Positions 18,307 through 27,456 of a stretch of DNA of 64,000 nucleotides are shown here, in pieces. Position numbers and translations under genes: made by a program. The stretch is taken from contig NZ_CP012073.1 in the NCBI RefSeq assembly GCF_001262075.1, positions 496,001 to 560,000 of the forward strand, given 5' to 3'. The notes beneath the pieces are model-generated. The model was not told where the DNA came from, made no database searches, and worked only from the letters and a program-made list of their open reading frames with translations. This DNA comes from Ottowia sp. oral taxon 894. GTDB lineage: Bacteria; Pseudomonadota; Gammaproteobacteria; Burkholderiales; Burkholderiaceae_C. The first letter of the stretch is position 1. The number at the start of each line of letters is the position of its first letter.

Positions 18307-19098
18307 ATGGCAATGAACAGCGTTCTCCCATCAGAAGCACCCACGGCCAGCCTGGCGGCGCAGCCAGCGGCAACACCTTCATTCCGGCCGCTTTATCAAC
18401 AAATCAGGGATCTGATCCTGCGCAGCCTGCAACAAGGCGAATGGAAGCCCGCAGAGGTGATTCCCAGCGAAATGGAGCTGGCGGCGCGGTTTGGCGTCAG
18501 CCAGGGAACGGTGCGCAAGGCGATTGACGAACTGGCCGCCGGGCATTTGCTGGTGCGCCGCCAGGGGCGGGGCACCTTTGTGGCCACGCACGCCGAACAG
18601 CAGGTGCAGTACCGTTTTTTGCGCTTGATGCCTGATATAGATCAAGCAGATGCGGAACAGCCCGCGCAACGGGAAATCGTGGAATGCAAACGCGCCCGGG
18701 CCACTGCCGATGTGGCGCGGGCGCTGGCCTTGAAAACGGGCGAAAGCATCATCCAGGCGCGGCGCGTGCTTTCATTTGGCGGCATTCCCACCATCGTGGA
18801 AGACCTGTGGCTGCCTGGCGAACCTTTCAGGGGGCTGACGGCGCATCGCCTGTCGGCGTATCCGGGTTCCTTGTACGCCTTCTTTGAATCGGAATTCGGT
18901 GTGCGCATGGTGCGCGCCGATGAAAAGATTCGCGCGGTTTTGCCTGACGTGCAGCAGGCGGCTCTTTTGCAGATTCCGGTTTCCACGCCGCTGCTGAGCG
19001 TGGAGCGCATTGCTTTCACCTATGGCAACCGCCCCATAGAGCTGCGCAAAGGCTTGTACCGCACGGATTCACGCCACTATCACAACCGTCTGAGTTGA
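18307..19098 (+). CDS. GntR-family regulator with UTRA domain, probable TCA-cycle regulator
   Basis: 263 residues. N-terminal winged helix-turn-helix ([50 protein letters not shown]; residues 30-95) and a C-terminal UTRA ligand-binding domain (residues 110-260, ending [17 protein letters not shown]). ATG at 18307 is used; TTG at 18304 and ATG at 18313 are alternatives, and there is no clear ribosome site. Divergent from mdh and 165 bp before sdhC. Matching palindromes before gntR and sdhC suggest that it controls itself, sdh and perhaps mdh. The effector is unknown, possibly a TCA or amino-acid-related acid. Confidence 0.88.
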   Translation: MAMNSVLPSEAPTASLAAQPAATPSFRPLYQQIRDLILRSLQQGEWKPAEVIPSEMELAARFGVSQGTVRKAIDELAAGHLLVRRQGRGTFVATHAEQQVQYRFLRLMPDIDQADAEQPAQREIVECKRARATADVARALALKTGESIIQARRVLSFGGIPTIVEDLWLPGEPFRGLTAHRLSAYPGSLYAFFESEFGVRMVRADEKIRAVLPDVQQAALLQIPVSTPLLSVERIAFTYGNRPIELRKGLYRTDSRHYHNRLS

Positions 19099-19142
19099 AG
19101 AAATAGAGATGTTTTTCTATTTCCCGTCAAGCCTCTCCAGAT

Positions 19143-19158
19143 TTCGCAAGCTTGCGAA
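19143..19158. promoter_or_regulatory. Perfect 16-bp palindrome TTCGCAAGCTTGCGAA upstream of sdhC
   Basis: Uninterrupted palindrome in the gntR-sdhC spacer, 64 bp before the TGTCTT site. It could be a binding site for another regulator. There is also a nearby hairpin GAAATAG/CTATTTC just after gntR. Confidence 0.4.
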
Positions 19159-19206
19159 GATATACACGTCGTTGCAATAGAATCCGCAAATTGCTTCACT
19201 TCAAGG

Positions 19207-19222
19207 TGTCTTATAAAAGACA
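19207..19222. promoter_or_regulatory. Operator-like inverted repeat TGTCTT-ATAA-AAGACA upstream of sdhC
   Basis: Perfect 6-bp arms around ATAA, 42 bp before the sdhC start. It shares both arms (one mismatch) with the site at 18285-18300. Probable site for the GntR regulator encoded next door. Confidence 0.7.
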
Positions 19223-19263
19223 CATGACTATCGAAGCATCCCTCCCACGAAAAGGAAGTACTC

Positions 19264-19695
19264 ATGACAGAAGCAGCCCGCAAACGGCCTGAATTCAGAA
19301 ACCTGAATGTCTTCAAGGATTTGACGACTTACCGCCTTCCTTGGGCCGCGAAGGTTTCCATCCTGCATCGCATCAGCGGCGTTCTGATGATTCTGATGCT
19401 GCCTTTCATCATCTGGCTGTTCGACAAGTCGATTTCGTCCGAAATCTCTTTCATGCAGTTCACGGCTGCGTTCGAACACGGCATCTGGATATTTCCCGCC
19501 TTCATTGTCAAGCTCGCGGTGCTGGGGCTGATCTGGGCATTCCTGCACCACTTGTGCGCAGGCATCCGCCATATCTACATGGAGCTGACGCACAAACTGA
19601 GCAAGGAGTTTGGCAAGCGTTCCGCATTGGTGGTGTTGGCGGTGAGCCTGAGCCTCACCGTGCTGCTGGGCGCCAAGCTGTTCGGGCTGTATTGA
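19264..19695 (+). CDS. sdhC: Succinate dehydrogenase cytochrome b556 subunit
   Basis: 143 residues with three membrane helices (about 37-57, 70-95, 118-140). Membrane anchor of complex II, binding haem b and ubiquinone with SdhD. Family motifs are SILHRISGVLM (quinone-site Ser/Arg region) and the haem-ligand His region HHLCAGIRHIYMEL. First gene of sdhCDAB-sdhE-gltA; 18 bp separate it from sdhD. Its promoter region carries the GntR-type palindrome. Confidence 0.94.
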   Translation: MTEAARKRPEFRNLNVFKDLTTYRLPWAAKVSILHRISGVLMILMLPFIIWLFDKSISSEISFMQFTAAFEHGIWIFPAFIVKLAVLGLIWAFLHHLCAGIRHIYMELTHKLSKEFGKRSALVVLAVSLSLTVLLGAKLFGLY

Positions 19696-19713
19696 TTTGA
19701 ACTGGAGAAAGAA

Positions 19714-20082
19714 ATGGCTGCTGTGAATTACGGTTCCCGACGCCTCGTGGTAGGCGCGCACTATGGCTTGCGCGATTGGCTGGCGCAGCGCGTATCCGCC
19801 CTGGCTATCGTGGCTTTCACGCTTGTGCTGGTGGCGCAGATTCTTTTGACCAGCGGCCCGCTGGACTACACCCGCTGGGCGGCAATCTTTTCTTCGCAAT
19901 GGATGAAGACGCTGACCTTCACGGCCATTGTGGCGCTGGCATGGCACGCCTGGGTCGGCGCCCGTGAAGTGTTGATGGATTACGCCAAGCCAACCAGCCT
20001 GCGCATGGTTTTCTATATGTTGGCCATCGTCTGGCTCATCAGCTGCGCAGGCTGGGCCGTTCAGGTTCTGTGGCGCCTGTAA
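19714..20082 (+). CDS. sdhD: Succinate dehydrogenase hydrophobic membrane anchor
   Basis: 122 residues, three membrane helices. Begins MAAVNYGSRRLVVGAHYGLRD, typical of betaproteobacterial SdhD, with WLAQRVSALAIV and the His in LAWHAWVGAREVLMDY that ligates haem b. GGAGAAAG ribosome site 4 nt before the ATG. Works with SdhC to hold SdhAB at the inner membrane and reduce ubiquinone. Confidence 0.94.
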   Translation: MAAVNYGSRRLVVGAHYGLRDWLAQRVSALAIVAFTLVLVAQILLTSGPLDYTRWAAIFSSQWMKTLTFTAIVALAWHAWVGAREVLMDYAKPTSLRMVFYMLAIVWLISCAGWAVQVLWRL

Positions 20083-20118
20083 GCGACTGTCTTTCCCGCA
20101 AGTTTTTTCCCCACGAAC

Positions 20119-21924
20119 ATGACATACACCAAAGACAAAATCACCGTCCGCAAATTTGACGTGGTCATCGTCGGCGCAGGCGGCTCCGGCATGCGCGCCT
20201 CGCTGCAACTGGCGCGGGCGGGCCTGAATGTGGCTGTGCTCTCCAAGGTCTTTCCTACCCGCTCCCACACCGTGGCCGCCCAGGGCGGCGTTGGCGCCAG
20301 CCTGGGCAACATGAGCGAAGACAACTGGCATTACCACTTCTACGACACCGTCAAAGGCGGTGACTGGCTGGGCGATCAGGACGCCATCGAATTCATGTGC
20401 CAGGAAGCGCCCAAGGTGGTTTACGAGCTGGAGCATTTCGGCATGCCGTTTGACCGCAACGCCGACGGCACCATCTATCAGCGCCCCTTTGGCGGCCACA
20501 CGGCCAACTATGGCGAAAAACCCGTGCAACGCGCCTGCGCCGCTGCCGACCGCACGGGGCACGCCATGCTGCATACGCTGTATCAGCAAAACGTCAAGGC
20601 CCATACCACCTTCTTTGTCGAATGGATGGCGCTTGATCTCATTCGAGATGCCGATGGCGACGTGGTGGGCGTGACGGCGCTGGAAATGGAAACAGGCGAT
20701 TTCTACGTGCTGCACGCCAAAACCGTCTTGCTGGCCACGGGCGGCGCGGGCCGCATTTTCGCGGCCTCGACCAACGCTTTCATCAACACGGGCGATGGGC
20801 TGGGCATGGCCGCCCGCGCGGGCATTCCGCTGCAAGACATGGAGTTCTGGCAATTCCACCCCACGGGCGTGGCGGGCGCTGGTGTTTTGCTGACGGAAGG
20901 CTGCCGGGGCGAAGGCGCCATCTTGCTCAACTGCAATGGCGAGCGTTTCATGGAGCGTTACGCCCCAACGCTGAAGGATCTGGCGCCGCGTGATTTCGTG
21001 TCCCGCTCCATGGACCAGGAAATCAAGGAAGGCCGGGGCTGCGGCCCCAACAAGGATTACGTGGTTCTCAAGCTTGACCACCTGGGTGCGGAAACCATCC
21101 ACAAGCGCCTGCCCTCGGTGTTTGAAATCGGCATCAATTTCGCCAACGTGGACATCACCAAGGAACCGATTCCCGTGGTGCCCACCATCCACTACCAGAT
21201 GGGCGGCATCCCCACCAATATTCACGGCCAGGTTGCCGTCCAGACCAGCCGCAGCGACAACGAAATCGTCAATGGCCTTTACGCCGTGGGCGAATGCTCA
21301 TGCGTCAGCGTGCACGGCGCCAACCGGCTGGGAACGAATTCCCTGCTTGACCTGCTGGTTTTCGGCAAGGCAGCTGGCAATCACATCATCAAGCATCACG
21401 AACAAGGCTCGCACAAGCCGCTGCCAGCTGATGCTGCTGATTTCTCGCTGGAGCGCCTCAACCGTGTCGAGAACAACCCCAATGGCGAGTACTCGCAGGA
21501 TGTGGCCAACGAAATCCGCCGCACCATGCAGGCGCACGCGGGCGTTTTCCGCACGCAGGCGCTCATGGATGAAGGCGTGGAAAAAATCAACGCCTTGCGC
21601 GAACGCGCCCTGTCCGTAGGGCTGGCAGACACCTCCAAGGTTTTCAATACCGCCCGCATTGAAGCGCTGGAAGTCAACAACATGATCGAAGTGGCCCAGG
21701 CCACCATGACTTCCGCTGCGGCCCGGCATGAATGCCGTGGCGCCCACAGCGTGCTGGATTACGAACATCCCGCCGATTACGAGCCAGCTCCTTTGGGGCG
21801 TGATGACGTGCACTGGATGAAGCACACGCTGTGGCACAGCGCGACCAACAGCCTCTCTTACAAGCCTGTCCGCACGCAGCCGCTGACCACCGAGACGATT
21901 CCTCCCAAAGTCCGCACGTTCTAA
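20119..21924 (+). CDS. sdhA: Succinate dehydrogenase flavoprotein subunit
   Basis: 601 residues, normal length. Rossmann FAD site [21 protein letters not shown], covalent flavin His in [19 protein letters not shown], catalytic region [23 protein letters not shown], and [20 protein letters not shown] are present. Oxidises succinate to fumarate and passes electrons to SdhB. Full sdhCDAB order, with gaps under 60 bp, indicates one operon. Confidence 0.97.
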   Translation: MTYTKDKITVRKFDVVIVGAGGSGMRASLQLARAGLNVAVLSKVFPTRSHTVAAQGGVGASLGNMSEDNWHYHFYDTVKGGDWLGDQDAIEFMCQEAPKVVYELEHFGMPFDRNADGTIYQRPFGGHTANYGEKPVQRACAAADRTGHAMLHTLYQQNVKAHTTFFVEWMALDLIRDADGDVVGVTALEMETGDFYVLHAKTVLLATGGAGRIFAASTNAFINTGDGLGMAARAGIPLQDMEFWQFHPTGVAGAGVLLTEGCRGEGAILLNCNGERFMERYAPTLKDLAPRDFVSRSMDQEIKEGRGCGPNKDYVVLKLDHLGAETIHKRLPSVFEIGINFANVDITKEPIPVVPTIHYQMGGIPTNIHGQVAVQTSRSDNEIVNGLYAVGECSCVSVHGANRLGTNSLLDLLVFGKAAGNHIIKHHEQGSHKPLPADAADFSLERLNRVENNPNGEYSQDVANEIRRTMQAHAGVFRTQALMDEGVEKINALRERALSVGLADTSKVFNTARIEALEVNNMIEVAQATMTSAAARHECRGAHSVLDYEHPADYEPAPLGRDDVHWMKHTLWHSATNSLSYKPVRTQPLTTETIPPKVRTF

Positions 21925-21976
21925 GCGCAGTTCCGCGAACTTTCTCTCCAGGCCCCGCAAAAAAGAGGCGAACACG

Positions 21977-22681
21977 ATGCAAAAACGTACTTTCAAGATT
22001 TACCGCTACGACCCGGACAAAGACGCCAAGCCCCGCATGGAAACGGTTGAGCTTGAATTGCAAGGCAATGAACGCATGCTGCTGGATGCGCTTGTCAAGC
22101 TCAAGGCGCATGACCCCAGCCTGGCCTTCCGCCGCTCCTGCCGCGAGGGCGTCTGCGGCTCTGACGCGATGAACATCAACGGCAAAAATGGCCTGGCGTG
22201 CCTGACCAATTTGCGCACGCTCAAAGATCCGATCGTGCTCAAGCCCCTGCCGGGCCTGCCCGTGGTGCGTGACTTGATCGTGGACATGACCCAGTTTTTC
22301 GCCCAGTACGAATCCATCAAGCCCTATCTGATCAACGAAACGCCGCCGCCTGAAAAAGAGCGCCTCCAATCGCCGGAAGAGCGCGAAGAACTCAATGGGC
22401 TGTACGAATGCATCCTGTGCGCCAGCTGCTCTACCAGCTGCCCCAGCTTCTGGTGGAACCCTGACAAATTCGTTGGCCCCGCCGGGCTGCTTCAGGCCTA
22501 CCGTTTCATTGCCGACAGCCGTGACCAGGCCACCAACGCGCGCCTGGACAACCTGGAAGACCCCTACCGCCTGTTCCGCTGCCACACCATCATGAATTGC
22601 GTGGACGTGTGCCCCAAGGGCCTCAATCCCTCAAAGGCCATCAGCAAAATCAAGGAACTCATGGCGCGCCGCGCGCTGTAA
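21977..22681 (+). CDS. sdhB: Succinate dehydrogenase iron-sulfur subunit
   Basis: 234 residues. The 2Fe-2S ligands lie in [19 protein letters not shown] and the following LAC, and the 4Fe-4S/3Fe-4S ligands in [19 protein letters not shown] and [12 protein letters not shown]. Ribosome site GAGGCGAACACG before the ATG. Electron relay from SdhA flavin to the quinone site. Confidence 0.97.
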   Translation: MQKRTFKIYRYDPDKDAKPRMETVELELQGNERMLLDALVKLKAHDPSLAFRRSCREGVCGSDAMNINGKNGLACLTNLRTLKDPIVLKPLPGLPVVRDLIVDMTQFFAQYESIKPYLINETPPPEKERLQSPEEREELNGLYECILCASCSTSCPSFWWNPDKFVGPAGLLQAYRFIADSRDQATNARLDNLEDPYRLFRCHTIMNCVDVCPKGLNPSKAISKIKELMARRAL

Positions 22682-22721
22682 ACGGCTGCTGCCATCACGG
22701 CCATCCTGCACTGTGCGCGAT

Positions 22722-22991
22722 ATGAAAGACACCCAGGCCTTTCTGGATGCTCATGAACTGGGCAAGCTCAAGTGGCGCTGCCGCCGGGGCATGCTCGAAA
22801 ACGACTTGCTCATTGAAAAATTCTTCACGCGCAGCGGGCAGGCCATCACCCGCGTTCAGGCGGACGCCCTGCTGCAACTGATGAATCTGGCTGACAACGA
22901 CCTGCTGGATCTCCTGCTGGCCCGCAAGGAGCCTTCGGGCGATCTGGATTCGCAGCCAGTGCGCCAGGTGCTGGCCTTGCTCAGGGGCTGA
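22722..22991 (+). CDS. sdhE: SdhE / FAD assembly factor
   Basis: 89 residues, small four/five-helix protein. It helps attach FAD covalently to SdhA. The diagnostic RGM motif appears in [22 protein letters not shown] at 22722 gives the usual family length; an in-frame GTG lies 9 nt earlier. Located between sdhB and gltA as in many betaproteobacteria. No strong ribosome site is visible. Confidence 0.92.
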   Translation: MKDTQAFLDAHELGKLKWRCRRGMLENDLLIEKFFTRSGQAITRVQADALLQLMNLADNDLLDLLLARKEPSGDLDSQPVRQVLALLRG

Positions 22992-23028
22992 AAGCACGCT
23001 TTACCACCTATTCACCGAGGAGATGACC

Positions 23029-24327
23029 ATGAAACTTTCAGAAAACAAAGCCACCCTCTCGTTTGCCAACGGCAAGCAGCCCATTGAACTGCCTGTTTAT
23101 GAAGGCGCGATTGGCCCGGACGTGATCGACATCCGCAAGCTCTACGGTCAAACCGGCATGTTCACGTACGACCCCGGTTTTCTCTCCACGGCTTCATGCC
23201 AGTCCACCATTACCTACATTGATGGCGACAAGGGCGAACTCCTCTACCGTGGCCACCCCATCGAGCAACTGGCCGAACAGTGCGATTACCTCGACACCTG
23301 CTACCTGCTGCTCAAAGGCGAGCTGCCCAACGCCAGCCAGCGCGATGAATTTCACCAGCTCGTGCTCAAGCACACCATGGTGCACGAGCAAATGCACTTT
23401 TTCATGCGCGGCTTTCGCCGTGACGCGCACCCCATGGCCGTGCTCACGGGCTTGGTTGGCGCCATGTCGGCCTTCTATCACGAGAACACCGACATCCATA
23501 ACGCCGAACACCGGGACCGCGCGGCCATCCAGCTCATCGCCAAAATGCCCACGCTGGTGGCCATGGCCTACAAATACGGCAAGGGCGAGCCGTACATGTA
23601 TCCGAAGAACCATCTCAGCTATGCGGGCAACTTCCTGAACATGATGTTCGCCACGCCTTGCGAGGATTACCAGGTCAATCCCGTCATTGAACGCGCGATG
23701 GACCGCATCTTCATCCTCCATGCCGATCACGAGCAGAACGCCTCCACCTCCACCGTGCGCCTGTGCGGCAGCTCCGGCACCAACCCGTTCGCGGCCATTG
23801 CTGCGGGCGTGGCGTGCCTGTGGGGGCCGGCGCACGGCGGCGCCAACGAAGCCTGCCTGCACATGCTGGAAGACATCCAGAAAACCGGGGGCTTGGCCAA
23901 AGTCGGCGAGTTCATGGAAAAAGTCAAAGACAAAAACTCCGGCGTGCGCCTCATGGGCTTTGGCCATCGCGTCTACAAGAACTACGACCCCCGCGCCAAG
24001 CTCATGCAGCAAACCTGCAATGAAGTGCTGACCGAACTGGGCCTGGAAAAAGACCCCCTGTTCGCCCTGGCCAAGAAAGTCGAGCAAATCGCCCTGGAAG
24101 ACGACTACTTCGTGCAGCGCAAGCTCTATCCGAACGTGGACTTCTACTCCGGCATCGTCCAGCGCGCCATCGGCATTCCCGTCAAGCTCTTCACCGGCAT
24201 CTTTGCCCTGGCGCGCACCGTGGGCTGGATTGCCCAGCTCAACGAAATGATCGGCGACCCTGAATACAAGATTGGCCGCCCCCGCCAGCTCTACGTGGGC
24301 GCGCCCCGCCGCGACGTGAAGCTGTAA
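23029..24327 (+). CDS. gltA: Citrate synthase
   Basis: 432 residues, type II hexameric citrate synthase. Condenses acetyl-CoA and oxaloacetate. Visible: [32 protein letters not shown] with the first catalytic His, [15 protein letters not shown] with the second, and the Asp in [19 protein letters not shown] lies 6 nt before the ATG at 23029; the ATG at 23023 directly touches GAGGAG and is less likely. Last gene of the sdh operon, followed by a strong terminator. Confidence 0.97.
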   Translation: MKLSENKATLSFANGKQPIELPVYEGAIGPDVIDIRKLYGQTGMFTYDPGFLSTASCQSTITYIDGDKGELLYRGHPIEQLAEQCDYLDTCYLLLKGELPNASQRDEFHQLVLKHTMVHEQMHFFMRGFRRDAHPMAVLTGLVGAMSAFYHENTDIHNAEHRDRAAIQLIAKMPTLVAMAYKYGKGEPYMYPKNHLSYAGNFLNMMFATPCEDYQVNPVIERAMDRIFILHADHEQNASTSTVRLCGSSGTNPFAAIAAGVACLWGPAHGGANEACLHMLEDIQKTGGLAKVGEFMEKVKDKNSGVRLMGFGHRVYKNYDPRAKLMQQTCNEVLTELGLEKDPLFALAKKVEQIALEDDYFVQRKLYPNVDFYSGIVQRAIGIPVKLFTGIFALARTVGWIAQLNEMIGDPEYKIGRPRQLYVGAPRRDVKL

Positions 24328-24353
24328 TTTCCCTCTTGACTGCACACGCTTTC

Positions 24354-24392
24354 AGCCCGCCCTGCGCGCTTCGCGCTGGCGGGCTTTGCTTT
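24354..24392 (+). terminator. Rho-independent terminator after gltA
   Basis: Long nearly perfect hairpin: AGCCCGCC with GGCGGGCT outside and GCGCG-CTT-CGCGC inside, followed by TTGCTTTG. It lies 27 bp after the gltA stop. Confidence 0.8.
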
Positions 24393-24637
24393 GCCCGCTG
24401 GCGGCCCTTTCAGCCGGCTGGCGAGGGCGGATTCAAGGCGTCACGATGCTGCCGCCAGGCTTCTGGCTTTCCAGCCCGGCCAGCACAGCCTGATCCGGCG
24501 CGCACTCCGGATGCCCCGTCCCATGAAGCCTCCGCTTTTTGCGAATGGATATCATGCGCCCGCCTGCGGCCTGGCAAATCCTCAATGGGCCGCGAAACCC
24601 ATCTGCGGTTTGCCTCTTGCTGCCCATCCGATCTGCG

Positions 24638-24672
24638 CTTCGCCTCTCACGGCCAGACTCTGCACAGGCTCC
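24638..24672 (-). repeat. Short repeat family B
   Basis: Minus strand reads GAGCCTGTGCAGAGTCTGGCC then GTGAGAGGCGAA; one base differs from the CTGTTCAGAG consensus. Confidence 0.55.
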
Positions 24673-24738
24673 AAAGCGCCCAGCCGCAGATTCCAGGGCG
24701 TACAGGCCAAGACCCGTATGGGTTGATCTGTCCGGCAA

Positions 24739-24828
24739 CATCAAAAACAGGAGCAAATTGAAGGGGTCAAAATGCCGTCTCGCGCACTTTCCACTAGGAC
24801 ATATCGCTATGAATAAAGTAGCTAAATG
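24739..24828 (+). repeat. Interspersed repeat family A, copy 8
   Basis: ATCAAAAACAGGAGCAAATT, AAGGGGTCAAAATGCCGTCT, CGCGCACTTTCCACTAGGAC and a right end GTAGCTAAAT. It lies in the 647-bp gap between gltA and the first M16 peptidase gene, which otherwise contains only the terminator and a family B copy. Confidence 0.9.
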
Positions 24829-24974
24829 AGCCTGCCGCCCATTGGCTGTTCATCCGTCCTTCGCCTTGCCCGCGCCTTGCCCTTTCAGCGCCCACGGCCA
24901 GGCCGTGACCGGAGCCTTGGGCATTGCCACGAATGGGCTTTCTGTTTCTTTTCTCTCTTTCCGCTTTTTCTTCT

Positions 24975-26474
24975 ATGACCTTCACTCCCAGTTTCCGCGC
25001 CGCCGCCGTGGCGCTGCTGCTGGCAGGCGGCGCCGTGCTGCACGGCTGCGCCAGCCATCCCGAAACCAGCCAGACGGCCCAGACGGCCCAGGCGCCGCAG
25101 GCCGCGCCTGATGCGCAACAGCCGCCGCAGCCGCCCAATGTGCTGGCGCAAGTGGCCGCCGGCGTGTACCAGGCCCGGCTGGACAACGGGCTGACGCTCA
25201 TCGTCAAGCCTGACCGCCGCTCGCCCGTGGCCGTGCAAATGCTGTGGGTGCGCGTCGGCTCCATCGACGAAGTGGACGGCGCCAGCGGCATCGCCCACAT
25301 GCTGGAGCACATGATGTTCAAGGGCACCAAGCAGCTGGGCCCCGGCGAAATCTCGCGCCGCGTGGCGCTGCTGGGCGGGCGCGACAACGCCTTCACCACC
25401 TCCGACTACACGGCGTATTTCCAGCAAGTGCCCGCCGCCGCGCTGCCGCAAGTGATGGCGCTGCAAGCCGACAGCTTTGAAAACAACCAGTGGCCTGACG
25501 ACGAATTCACGCGCGAGATGGCCGTGGTCAAGGAAGAGCGCCGCCTGCGCACCGACGACCAGCCCCGCGCGCGGCTTTATGAGCAGCAAATGGCCGCCGC
25601 CTTCGTGGCCTCGCCCTATCACCGGCCCGTGATTGGCTGGATGGGCGATCTGGATTCCATGACGGCCGATGACGTGCGCGCCTTCCGCCAGAGCTGGTAT
25701 GTGCCCGCCAACGCCGCCGTGGTGGTGGCGGGCGACGTGGACCCGGCCGCCGTGCTGGCGCTGGCGCAAAAAACCTATGGCCGCATCCCCGCCCGCGCCG
25801 TGCCCGGGCGCAAGCCCCGCCCCGAGCCGCAGCAGCACGGCCCGCGCCGCCTGGAGCTGCGCGCCCCGGCCGAGCAGGCCGTGGTGTCGCTGGTGTTCAA
25901 AGTGCCCGGCCTGCAAGGGCTGGCAGCCACACCTGAAAACGACGACGCGTTGGCCCTGACGGTGCTGGCCGCCGTGCTGGACGGCTACCAGGGCGCGCGC
26001 CTGGAGCGCGCCCTCGTGCAAGGCAAAGACCGCGTGGCCGACAGCGTGAATGCCGACAACGGCCTGATGGGCCGTGGCCCGCAGCTTTTCAGCCTGCTGG
26101 CCGTGCCCGCCAAAGGCCGCACGCCCGCGCAGGCCGAAGCGGCGCTGCGCGCCGAAGTGGCCCGTATCGCCCGCGAAGGCGTGGGCCAGGCCGAGCTGGA
26201 GCGCGTGAAAACGCAGTGGATTGCCGGCCAGGTTTACAAGCGCGATTCCGTCATGGCGCAAGCGCAGGAGCTGGGCAGCTACTGGGCGCTGGGCCTGCCG
26301 CTGGATGCCGATGAAAAACTCATCGAACGCCTGCGCGCCGTCACCCCCGCGCAAGTGCAGGCCGTGGCCCGCCAATACTTTGGCGACGAGCAGATGACCG
26401 CCGCCACGCTGGCGCCCCAAAGCCTGAAAAACCGCCCGCGCCCGCGCCCGGCCCCCGCCGGGCTGCGGCACTGA
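24975..26474 (+). CDS. M16-family zinc metallopeptidase, catalytic lipoprotein
   Basis: 499 residues from ATG at 24975. The N-terminus is a lipoprotein signal (ALLLAGGAVLHGCAS), followed by a Gln/Pro/Ala-rich linker and two M16 domains. The inverted zinc motif HxxEH is intact as GIAHMLEHMMFKGT (about residue 110), with the downstream Glu in VVKEERRLRTDD, so this is the active subunit. Members degrade peptides in the periplasm or process exported proteins. Its inactive partner gene lies downstream, after an intervening methyltransferase gene and a repeat. The C-terminus ends in a Pro/Arg-rich tail. Confidence 0.9.
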   Translation: MTFTPSFRAAAVALLLAGGAVLHGCASHPETSQTAQTAQAPQAAPDAQQPPQPPNVLAQVAAGVYQARLDNGLTLIVKPDRRSPVAVQMLWVRVGSIDEVDGASGIAHMLEHMMFKGTKQLGPGEISRRVALLGGRDNAFTTSDYTAYFQQVPAAALPQVMALQADSFENNQWPDDEFTREMAVVKEERRLRTDDQPRARLYEQQMAAAFVASPYHRPVIGWMGDLDSMTADDVRAFRQSWYVPANAAVVVAGDVDPAAVLALAQKTYGRIPARAVPGRKPRPEPQQHGPRRLELRAPAEQAVVSLVFKVPGLQGLAATPENDDALALTVLAAVLDGYQGARLERALVQGKDRVADSVNADNGLMGRGPQLFSLLAVPAKGRTPAQAEAALRAEVARIAREGVGQAELERVKTQWIAGQVYKRDSVMAQAQELGSYWALGLPLDADEKLIERLRAVTPAQVQAVARQYFGDEQMTAATLAPQSLKNRPRPRPAPAGLRH

Positions 26475-26524
26475 AGGGCGCGTTGCCGACCAGCCGCCGC
26501 TTTTTGCCATTGCCCGTTGCAGCC

Positions 26525-27190
26525 ATGTCCGCTCATCCAGCCGCTCCAGCCGCTTCCCAAGACCCGGCGGCCTTCTGGAACCGCCGCTACGCCGCGCCCG
26601 CCTATGCCTATGGCACTGCGCCCAACGCCTTTTTCAGCCAGCAGCTGGCCGATCTGCCCGCAGGCCGCCTGCTGCTGCCTGCCGAAGGCGAAGGGCGCAA
26701 CGCCGCGCACGCGGCGCGCATGGGCTGGCAAGTGGCGGCCTTTGACTTGAGCGAACAAGGCCGCCGCAAGGCGCTGGCCCTGGCCGCCGCCTTTGGCGTG
26801 GCCGATCGGCTGTCCTATCAGGTGGGCAGCGTGCAAGACATGCCGCTGCCGCCCGGCCAGTTTGACGCCGCTGCCCTGGTTTTTGCCCACTTTGCGCCCG
26901 CCATCAAAAGCGCCAGCCACCGCAAAGTGGCGCAGGCGCTGGCCGCTGGCGGCCACCTCATCTTTGAGGGCTACGCCAAAAGCAATCTGCCGCGCGTGCG
27001 GGCCAACCCCGCCATTGGCGGCCCGCAAGACGAGCAGGCGCTTTTTTCGCTGGACGAAATCCGCGCCGACTTCATCGACGGCGCGGGCCTGGAGCCGCTG
27101 GTGCTGCAAGAGACCGTGGTGCAGCTGCACGAAGGGCAGTTTCACAACGGCGCAGCCAGCGTCATCCGCTTTGTGGGCCGCAAGCCCTGA
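26525..27190 (+). CDS. Class I SAM-dependent methyltransferase, TehB-like
   Basis: 221 residues. Begins with the WNRRYAAPAYAYGTAPN motif typical of TehB/tellurite-resistance-like methyltransferases, then a SAM site variant LLLPAEGEGRNAAHAARMGW, FDLSEQGRRKALALA and VGSVQDMPLPPGQFDAA. It uses SAM to methylate an unknown acceptor. The ATG at 26525 gives a normal N-terminus. It starts 51 bp after one M16 gene and splits the usual peptidase pair. Confidence 0.85.
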   Translation: MSAHPAAPAASQDPAAFWNRRYAAPAYAYGTAPNAFFSQQLADLPAGRLLLPAEGEGRNAAHAARMGWQVAAFDLSEQGRRKALALAAAFGVADRLSYQVGSVQDMPLPPGQFDAAALVFAHFAPAIKSASHRKVAQALAAGGHLIFEGYAKSNLPRVRANPAIGGPQDEQALFSLDEIRADFIDGAGLEPLVLQETVVQLHEGQFHNGAASVIRFVGRKP

Positions 27191-27213
27191 GAACTTGTTC
27201 AGAGCCTGGCCTT
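27191..27213 (+). repeat. Short repeat family B
   Basis: GAACTTGTTCAGAGCCTGGC directly after the methyltransferase stop codon. Confidence 0.5.
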
Positions 27214-27256
27214 CAACCGTTTTTCGCAACCGCCCACGCCCTGAAATCCACCGTTC

Positions 27257-27340
27257 ATTTTGCTATCGGTTCAATAGTGAGCAGTCCTACGAAACATTGC
27301 GGCAGGGGCGTTTTTGAAGCCCTTGATTCGCTCTTGAAAA
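27257..27340 (-). repeat. Interspersed repeat family A, copy 9 (degenerate)
   Basis: Minus-strand remnants: AAGAGCGAATCAAGGGC at the left end, AAAAACGCC, a changed core TAGGACTGCTCACTATTG, and ATAGCAAAAT. It lies between the methyltransferase and the second M16 gene. Confidence 0.5.
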
Positions 27341-27456
27341 CGGAGCAAAACACGCCAGAGCAGCGCTGGCGCACAAACAGACTCCGGGCATTGAACAGGC
27401 TCGCAAGCCAGGCCCAAAACCCCATCCTGAAATCTTCTGCATCCGGGAAACACACC

